A DNA stretch of 24,948 nucleotides, from contig BFEA01000030.1 of assembly GCA_003427395.1 (NCBI GenBank), positions 3,931,614 through 3,956,561 on the forward strand, read 5' to 3'. Positions within the stretch are counted from its first letter, which is position 1, and each line of letters opens with the position of its first letter. Below are positions 18,237-24,948 of the stretch, piece by piece. The position numbers and the translations under genes were made by a program. The notes beneath the pieces are model-generated. The model saw only the letters and a program-made list of their open reading frames with translations. It had not been told where the DNA came from and searched no databases. This stretch comes from Chara braunii. Lineage: Eukaryota > Streptophyta > Charophyceae > Charales > Characeae.

Positions 18237-18542
18237 AGGGCTATCAGTCAGCTGCTCGCTGAAGAAATTCGTGACGGCAGTGAATCTGTACATGCTATAT
18301 GGGAGCGTGCGCACGAGACCTCCGGAGTTTTTAATTCCAAAAAGCCAAACATTATTTTCCCGCCAAATTTTAGACCCCCTGGGTGGAAATTCTCGCACAT
18401 TTTTGACAAAATTGACCAACATAGAATACTGAGAGCTGGACATGATTTCCCCACCTACATTTGGACCACGGAATGGTTTCTGAGATACAAAGACTCGCTC
18501 TTTGACCGGAAAACAAAGCAGCGTACAAACCCTACTGCGTAG
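18237..18542 (+). CDS. Candidate exon or pseudogene fragment, no start codon
   Basis: This frame is open for 101 codons between a TGA at 18234 and a TAG at 18540, without an ATG. The translation has a natural-looking, Trp- and His-rich globular composition: AEEIRDGSESVHAIWERAHE, later PPGWKFSHIFDKIDQHRI, then TYIWTTEWFLRYKDSLFD. I recognise no family. A preceding CAG could be a splice acceptor. Against it, a second plus frame and two minus frames are also open here, and one minus frame spans 120 codons. Read it as a possible internal exon or gene relic, not as an established gene. Confidence 0.28.
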   Translation, partial: RAISQLLAEEIRDGSESVHAIWERAHETSGVFNSKKPNIIFPPNFRPPGWKFSHIFDKIDQHRILRAGHDFPTYIWTTEWFLRYKDSLFDRKTKQRTNPTA

Positions 18543-18950
18543 GACTTCCATCACCGAAAAAACCCTTGGACATGGAAGATCAACCCCAATCGAAAGGGCT
18601 TATAAACCTGCTTGAAGCCCGCACTTAAGCACCACAGCCGCAGTAATCTAGACACGGATGCCGTGAGACATGCTGTGTCTTTTGGACGGCGTTGAGATCA
18701 TCGAAAGGCTGGCAGGATCGCCTTCAGAACACGGTTTTTCTGTTATGCAAGGTCAGGAAACCCTAACTTCCAAGGGTCAGAAACTGTCGAGATCCACGCA
18801 GTTCAAGACAACACTCCGACTTTTCTGACAACCGACCTCCGTCATGGCTAACTGACCACCCCTCAAATCGAACAATACAATCCAAAAATGCGACAAACAA
18901 CAGTATGTGTTGCATTCGAACACAATCGAGTCCCACGAATAGACCATGAC
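18543..18950. other. Unassigned spacer
   Basis: No gene or repeat recognised. Confidence 0.5.
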
Positions 18951-19067
18951 TACCAACTCCACCCGAACAGAACGCCCGGTCATTAAAGCTGCTGCTGCAT
19001 TTGGCACAACTTTCAGTCCAGATGCAGCTATAATCACCGGGCGTGTTTTATTCCGGTGAAGACGGTA
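18951..19067. mobile_element. Small inverted-repeat element, family B
   Basis: The left arm 18951-18992 (TACCAACTCCACCCGAACAG then AACGCCCGGTCATTAAAGC) pairs with 19024-19067 (GCAGCTATAATCACCGGGCG ... GAAGACGGTA). It has the same core and outer ends as the copy at 14488. A GAC triplet precedes the left end and follows the right end, a possible 3-bp duplication that is too short to prove. Confidence 0.75.
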
Positions 19068-19639
19068 GACAGGATAACTAGGGTTCTAACAATGAGCGCC
19101 CCTCAAATTGAAAAAGAACAATCAAATACGAAACACGTGCAATCAAACTAGACAAACGATTGAATCCCATGAATGAATGGATCACGAGTTCGCGAATCGA
19201 GAAATACTAGACAGGGAATAACAGACCATTCCCAAAACCGAGCACTTGGCAGACATCGCTACGTTCCAACATACCTTCCCTAAAGCCGTTCTTGAACCTT
19301 CGGGGCATGGTCCGAAGGTGGCGCATCCTCCCTGTCCCGGTCGTCTTCCTGCGAATGGCCTTCTGACTCCAGTTAACTGCATTTCGAATCATAGACAGCT
19401 TATTAGCAAGAGGGCTTTAACATAAATAAAGGGAACACAGCGCAAACTTCATTTAAATAAGAACCGCACATCGAATACACGGAAGAAGAACTCAATCGAT
19501 GACAACAGAAGACGGAATCCAGTAGGTTCAGAAAAAGAATCAGGATGCCGTTTCGCATTATTGACCTCCTTAGCAAGACGGTTCGTGTCATGAAAACACA
19601 AGAGCGGAAGAACATCCTCATGGAAGACCACAAATTTAA
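19068..19639. other. Unassigned spacer
   Basis: Only short frames without domains. The AAGACGG/GAACCGCA words of the following array begin to appear at its end. Confidence 0.5.
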
Positions 19640-20030
19640 TCGAAGACGGGTAAAGAACCGCAAATCTATAGAAAAACGAATCCAATCAAGGACACGGGGA
19701 GAGACGAAAGGAAAAACACCTGCAACTTTGATAAAAAAGAGAATCTCATCAAGGAGACGGACGAAGACGGGGTTGATAAAACCAGCTCAGAGAGAGAATT
19801 AAGAAATACAGCATATTGCGACATCCCCTTGTGAACCGCAAACTCCATAGATGAAAGAACCCATTCGACGAGAAAAGACGGGGTAGATGAAACCAGTTCA
19901 GAGAGAGAATTAAGAAACAACATATTTCAACATCCCCTTGTAAAGAACCGCGAAGTCCATAGTAGAAAGAACCCATTCGACGAAAAAAGACGGGGTAGAA
20001 CAATTTCAGAGAGAGAATTAAGACTCAGAA
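19640..20030. repeat. Decayed ~111-bp tandem array
   Basis: GACGGGGT starts at 19766, 19877 and 19989 and is followed each time by a form of CAGAGAGAGAATTAAGA. The first two units continue with ACATCCCCTTGT, a GAACCGC word, a CCATAG word and AAGAACCCATTCGACGA. An older, weaker unit precedes them (19640-19765). Frames open on the minus strand here repeat the same peptide pattern and are shadows of the array. Confidence 0.9.
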
Positions 20031-20160
20031 GAGCGCAACATCATTATGGAGAACCGCAACCTGCCTGGGAGAAAGGATGTCCCCTCCGCAAGAATGACAC
20101 GCATAAAAAATCGAGAAACAATCCAATTGTTTTTCGAAATAAAGGAATCCCGTCAGCAGG

Positions 20161-20228
20161 AAGAGTCAGGACAATTAAGAGTCGGGACACTTAAGAGTCA
20201 GGACACTTAAAGAGTCAGGACACTTAAG
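20161..20228. repeat. 16-17-bp tandem repeat (AAGAGTCAGGACACTT)4
   Basis: Four consecutive units of AAGAGTCAGGACACTT with small changes. A fifth copy of GAAGAGTCAGGACACT lies at about 20310, and each block is followed by GGCGTGGGAACYGACT, so a larger unit of about 100 bp is also repeated. Confidence 0.93.
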
Positions 20229-20562
20229 AAGAAGAAGGCGTGGGAACCGACTGCAACCGACAGCATGTTCGTCCATTTGTTTTCTGAAAGGAAGTAATAT
20301 CGTCAACAGGAAGAGTCAGGACACTCCAGCAGGCGTGGGAACTGACTACAATCGACGGCATTCGAACATGAAGTCGCGTCCCATATAGAGGAGATGGAGC
20401 GAGAAAATGGCTCAAGGTGGAGAAGACACGAATGAGAGATCGAAAGGTGGGGACAGCGAAGAAGACGAGAGGAACTAAGAACGTGACGAGAGGTGAGAGA
20501 AGAGGGCCAGCCGAGAGAAGGCCGACAGAAATCGTACGTACCAAAACGGCCAAACCAAAAAA

Positions 20563-20840
20563 GGAGCTGGGTGAAACAATGAGAAGCAGAGACCGCAAAT
20601 CATTGCCTACATGTGGGGATAAGGACGTTGCGTCATCACAGGTGAGAGAGGAGATGAGGGCCAAGAGATCCAGCTGGGAGAAGGCAGAAAGGCATAGTAC
20701 CACAACGTCCCAAGCAGAAGGGAGGGTCAAAAGATCCAGCTGGGAGGAGGCCGAGAGATATAGTACCATAACGGCCCACGCAGAAAGGAGCTCGGTGAAA
20801 CTACTAGAAAGAATGAGAGACCGCCAATCACTGCACACAT
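20563..20840. repeat. Nested direct repeats (66-bp pair and 224-bp-spaced pair)
   Basis: GATCCAGCTGGGAG starts units at 20667 and 20733, both followed by GCATAGTACC/GATATAGTACC and an AACG.CCC..GCAGAA word. Separately, GGAGCTSGGTGAAAC...GAGACCGC.AATCA...ACATGTGG occurs at 20563 and 20787. The long frames open on both strands in this interval repeat internally with the units and are not called. Confidence 0.85.
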
Positions 20841-21329
20841 GTGGAGGAAGGGGCATTGCGGAGGTAGGGTAAGCGAATATCGCAGATGGCAGGAAGCACT
20901 GGATGGGCGGCGATGAAGCTATACACAAGATATTACATACAGTTCATAAAGTCTCCACGAGGACGGGTTGAGAACACAAGCAGGTTAAACCAGGGTTAGA
21001 CCAATCAAGCAGGAGCTTAATAAATCGCCAGTGCACACCATATATCGGCCCCGGGCCCCTTCGGAGACCAGAAACGCAACAAAGGCCGCCGATGGAACAT
21101 CGAAGGCAGCCCAGGACGTACTTTCCCAACGGGTGACAGTTTCTTTTCAGCAAGGCTGGGCCGTGTGCTGGTCGTTTAAGAATAGATGAGCCTTGTGAAG
21201 TCCACCCATAACCAAAACATATATTAGAAAACGAAGAGAAAAGATGTCGCCAAAGAAAGGGAACGAAAGAGTGCCAAACCCCAGACGGCAACAGACACAA
21301 AAAGAAGAGAATAGAGGAAGACGGTACCT

Positions 21330-22420
21330 AGAGTGAAGTCTAGAGACAGAAAAAGGAGAGGCCAAAAACAAGGTCAGCAAAAGTGTCGCAATGGGAGGAC
21401 AAAACGGGCGAGAGAGAGATGTTGGCAAGGAATAGGTAAAGGCAGGCGCCAAGGAATAGGTAAGGGCAGGCGCAAGGAAAAGCGAAGGCGGGAATGTGAA
21501 CGCCAACGTGACATAAGAGGGAACGCAGAGAGGAAGAACCGATGGAGGGCTCAAGGAGGGAAGAGAGAGGGCAGGATAGGTTAGGGCAGGCGTAAAGAAA
21601 CGAGAAAATGTCGGAATGTGAACGTGAGCGTGATGTACAGAGGGAGAGCAGAAAGGACGACCCGACGGAGGACTTGAGGACAACGAGGGAAGGGAGGGCA
21701 GGAAGGCGGAAGAATGAGAAAAAACGCGGCGGCGGAGGAAGTAAATGCCATCGACCAAGATAGGAAGATGGTGCAGAAGGCAGAATGGACAGCTGGTAGG
21801 ACACCAAAGAGAAGCGGAAGAGAGGAGGGATGGAAGAGCGGCATAGTAGAGAAGGGAACGGGCGAGAAAGGCGGGTATGAGCAGGAGGGGGCAGAGGGAC
21901 GGGCAGTAGATAGAGAAAAGGGGAGCACTGTCGGGAAAAACACTGGAGAAGGGAAAGAGGAGAGCAGGAGCAGGTGAGCACGAGGGAAGAATCGCAGGCT
22001 CTGAGAACGGTGAGTTGTGATAAAGGCGAGAAAGAAGGCAGATGGGGAACGTGATACATCAAACATGAAAGAAGAGAAACCAAAGAGGGAACACAAGAGA
22101 AGAAAGATGATGGGGAAGATGAGAGGGTGAGATTGACAGGGAACAGAATGAAAAAGCGAGAGGTGAAATGACAGGGGAAAACTGAGCAAGAAGATCGAGA
22201 AAGTTTAGAAAAAACGAGGAAGGGAAAGTAAGAGGGACGGCGGGAAGGGAAAATGAGAAGGGACAAGGGAGGAAATGATGGAAGGGAAAATGACAGGGAG
22301 TATGGAGGCGAAGAGTAGAGGTTGATTGGGGAACAGAAGCCCAAGAAGAGATCAAAGAGATGGATAAAGAAGGTGAGACAAGGGGCGACTGGCAGGAGGA
22401 CTGAAGGGCTCCGAGCAACT
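21330..22420. repeat. Purine-rich low-complexity tract, about 1.1 kb
   Basis: The plus strand is dominated by A and G, so the minus strand is pyrimidine-rich and nearly free of stop codons. Three minus-strand frames are open at once, the longest 365 codons, which points to composition and not coding. Inside it lie decayed direct repeats: CAAGGAATAGGTAARGGCAG at 21427 and 21450, and GGAATGTGAACG at about 21490 and 21613 (123-bp spacing). Confidence 0.9.
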
Positions 22421-22894
22421 TCACATAACCATGTCACGCCTTTGCAGAAGGAAGAACGATTGAAAAAATACCGACTTCAAATGATCAAATGGTGAGGATC
22501 CCATTAACTCACATTTGCGAATCCGTGCTGCAGGATATCCACATGCCGAGCACTTCGACTTCTGGATGTGGAAACTTCGCCGCCCACATCGCCGGCAGAG
22601 CGTGTGTGTCTTGTTCCGGCGCTTGCCGAAGCTTCCCGTACCTTTACCCTGTTTGTTCCATGATCATTCCACGATCATTCCACCAACATTCATCACGTCA
22701 GATACATTTTCTTGTGGGCCAAGGCCCATGGATGAGTACCAAAAACATCGAATTGCCATGCAAGTCCGAGCTTCCGTTTTTCGCTTCAACAAAATACACA
22801 CAATAGTCTTCCAGACATCAATCAGAGAGCAAAAACCGTAAGATCTTGAGGACTTCAACGCTTCACGATTCCTCTTCTTCCCCGCCTTCCGCCG
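22421..22894. other. Unassigned spacer
   Basis: Two plus-strand frames of about 105 codons overlap (from about 22489 and 22515). Neither has a recognisable domain, and I call neither. Confidence 0.45.
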
Positions 22895-22903
22895 AAACCC
22901 TAA
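22895..22903 (+). promoter_or_regulatory. Telobox motif AAACCCTAA
   Basis: AAACCCTAA occurs in a C/T-rich context about 470 bp upstream of the candidate start at 23368. In plants this motif is common in promoters of translation- and proliferation-related genes. A single copy can also arise by chance. Confidence 0.3.
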
Positions 22904-23367
22904 CTGCAGAAAGCACCGCCCTCACCTAACCAGAACGGACGACCAGGGGGTGAATAATCAATCAGCTGCGAAATTGAGGCAAAAGGGCGTGCCGCGTAGA
23001 GGAGGAGAAGATCATGCTTCCTTCCGGCGAGGAAAAGTCGTGTCAACGAAACAAACACCGTATAGTACCAATGATGCAGAAAACTACGGAGTTCATATCC
23101 CTTTTACATGTTGAGATGGCGACGTGATGAATAGGAGAGAGACACAGAGAGAGAGAAGGACGGGCCGGGGGGGAGGGGGGGGAATCGATAGCAAGGCCAG
23201 CCGAGAGCAGCACTCCTGTCCATGGAAACCATCACTCACCATGGCTGCTAATTCCTCGCGCGGATTGGAGAACACCCAGAGCTAGTCGTTTGCCGGGAGG
23301 GTGAAAGAAGGAAGAAGATTGCTTCCTTACTTCTCAAAAAGACTTCAGCAGAGATTTTCCGTCCTCG

Positions 23368-23481
23368 ATGCCCACCGCTGTGCAGAAGGCAGAAAAGGGC
23401 CAGACCCCGCTGGACCACGTCTGGGTCTTCAACCGCGAATCTGACGGTCAGAATGAAAATATGAAAATCGGCCTGGGATAA
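23368..23481 (+). CDS. Candidate first exon or short ORF
   Basis: ATG at 23368 is the first ATG after an in-frame TGA at 23302. It opens a GC-richer frame of 37 codons. The peptide starts MPTAVQKAEKGQTPLDHVWV and continues FNRESDGQ, which looks more like a real protein start than its surroundings. A GT at 23447, after ...SDG codons (CTGACG|GTCAG), could be a splice donor. If unspliced, the stop is at 23479. I do not recognise the family and cannot find a second exon; the following DNA is a tandem repeat. It could be a truncated gene relic. Confidence 0.28.
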   Translation: MPTAVQKAEKGQTPLDHVWVFNRESDGQNENMKIGLG

Positions 23482-23503
23482 CGTGCGTTGGATTCCAAAA
23501 CTT

Positions 23504-23835
23504 GGACAATGGACTCAGTTCAGTGGGGCCTGTCCATTAGCAAATCTGGGACTGCGATTTCACCTCCACCCCTTTCCTTCCTCGGGTGAGGTCCCACGAG
23601 CAGTAGGGGTTGGCCCTCGTGCCTGTGTGGGCGCCGTTGGACAATAGACACGGCTCAGTGGGGCCTTGTTCGTTAGCGATCTGGAACCTTGTTCATTAGA
23701 TAATCTGGGATTTCACCTACACCCGTTTTCTTCCTAGGGTGAGGTCCCACTACCTTGTAGGGGTTGACCCTCATGCCTCCACCCCTTTTCTTCCTAGGGT
23801 AAGGTCCCACTAGGGGTTGACCCTCATGCCTGTGC
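23504..23835. repeat. ~135-bp tandem repeat, two copies plus a partial third
   Basis: GGACAATRGAC...CTCAGTGGGGCCT starts units at 23504 and 23639. Each continues with AATCTGGGA, ATTTCACCT, CACCC, TTCCT.GGGTGAGGTCCCAC and AGGGGTTGRCCCTC.TGCC. A third, truncated unit (23778-23835) repeats only the second half. No function is recognised. Confidence 0.92.
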
Positions 23836-24948
23836 GGCTGCCTTTGATGTTGTGCGATGATGCGCTGCCGTATGATGAGCATGTGGCAGCTTCCATCCAA
23901 AGGCTGGCAGGTGGAAGATTTAGCCTTATTTCCCCTAATTTGCCAAAGGCCGTCTTCAGAAGAATATAGCGGTAAATAAGCGGTAGTGAACTGGACAGGT
24001 AGCGGCACGATGGTCATAGTGCAGGGGAGAAACAAAAAAAAAGAAAAGTCACCTTCAAATGTTGACTATTGGATCTAGAGCAAACGGTTTGAGTATGGCA
24101 TGGTCATTTTTCTAAGAGGATGAAAGCATCCAGCAAACCATAACTACTTTTTGAGCCTCCTTTTCCCAACGCCAATGTTTGCAATGTGTGAATTTTATCA
24201 AATCGCTACAAACGCAGAACTGTTTGATAGGTGTTGCCAAGAATTTCACTTCGGTAGGCCGAGCCATAAATTTCACTCCAATAGGTGGTGTTCTAACCAA
24301 ATAGTTGAAACTTCAAGAAAAAATACAGTCCATCGCATTAATACCGCAGCATTGATAGTTTAAACAATTACAGAAACATTAATTAATAGTTAAATTGAAA
24401 AAAAAATATATAATGAAATGTTATATTATAGGCATACATGTTGGTCATGGTTATACTAGTATTGTGCGAGGAGCACCTTGTAATAACCATTAAAATTATT
24501 GCACATGTTTTTTATTATTATCTAACCTCCATTAATTATTAGGTTCTGCCATTTAGCTTATGATTTGACGACAAAAACTTAGTCAATTTACAATAGTCAC
24601 ATAAGAAGTTTGACCAAAATATGAAGAATATCGATGATTTATACCATCAATTACTAATTTATTTTATAATTTATCACTTATTTAAAATTTATTTATTTTT
24701 ATAAATGAGGAACCTACGCTAAACTTTGCCTGGACGAGACGTCCTGGTAACCAAAATGACATGGACGACCTGGTTAGTAGCCTAAGGAAATATATATATA
24801 ATATAAATATTATATTTAAAAGGGCCTTTACCCGATATAGGCCTCAGGCCTTGTAAAAATAAAGCAGCACGAGCCTTGAAAAAGTAAAGCATTGTGAAAA
24901 GGTATCTCGTCAGAGCTCAGAAACGTGAAAGCAGGTCAAAGGTCAAGT
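23836..24948. other. AT-rich terminal spacer
   Basis: No gene recognised. 24362-24730 and 24790-24822 are strongly AT-rich with short TA repeats. Just before the window end GCCTTG is followed twice by AAAAAxTAAAGCA (about 24850 and 24874), a minor direct repeat. Confidence 0.55.

Noticed and set aside
20224-20928. 234-codon minus ORF and 151-codon plus ORF
   Set aside because: They repeat internally with the 66-bp and 224-bp DNA repeats and sit in purine-skewed DNA. No known domain.
21340-22437. 365-codon minus-strand ORF with overlapping 202- and 203-codon ORFs
   Set aside because: Three frames are open over the same DNA because the minus strand is pyrimidine-rich and stop codons need purines. 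The translation is Ser/Pro/Leu/Phe low complexity with no domain.
1-24948. CRISPR array, bacterial operon or prophage
   Set aside because: No regular repeat-spacer pattern, no ribosome-binding-site-led gene series, and clear eukaryotic features (U6, LINE, poly(A) tails).

Overview
This window looks like a gene-poor, repeat-rich stretch of a streptophyte (green plant or charophyte alga) nuclear genome. The signs are a plant-type L1 LINE whose ORF2 ends in a CCHC zinc knuckle, a U6 snRNA copy with the eukaryotic U6 core, telobox-like AAACCCTAA motifs, and abundant simple repeats and foldback elements. My best guess is Chara or a close relative, because the LINE wording and the coiled-coil plus GIY-YIG protein remind me of repeat families in that genome. 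That guess is inference from memory, not a search result. No intact, confidently functional protein-coding gene is visible.

Layout. 1-403: microsatellites and unassigned flank. 404-6022: one nearly complete but mutationally dead LINE on the minus strand. It is bounded by an identical 11-bp target-site duplication, with a 33-nt poly(A) tail (poly-T on +) and an AATAAA signal; ORF1, endonuclease, reverse transcriptase and zinc-knuckle pieces lie in different frames. 6023-9245: no gene; a tRNA-like (SINE-type) A/B-box head, a 239-bp tandem duplication and a pyrimidine tract. 9246-11450: a decayed plus-strand gene with a coiled coil, a conserved middle segment and a GIY-YIG nuclease-like domain. 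11663-11764: a U6 snRNA retropseudogene with an A-rich tail. 12064-12232: a foldback MITE, followed by a 150-bp tandem pair. 12673-19067: four scattered members of one small inverted-repeat family. 16432-17448: a 557-bp inverted repeat plus a third direct copy and a fragment of the same sequence. 19640-20840: decayed tandem arrays. 21330-22420: a purine-rich tract of about 1.1 kb that makes long spurious ORFs. 22895-23481: a telobox and a candidate short first exon. 23504-23835: a 135-bp tandem repeat. 23836-24948: AT-rich sequence with nothing recognised.

How the parts relate. The window is best read as a graveyard of mobile elements. LINE machinery probably explains both the LINE itself and the A-tailed U6 copy (trans-mobilisation). 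The MITE-like elements would need transposases encoded elsewhere. The most interesting items are the GIY-YIG pseudogene, the U6 copy, the tripled long inverted repeat and the four-member foldback family. I found no convincing multi-gene 'system'.
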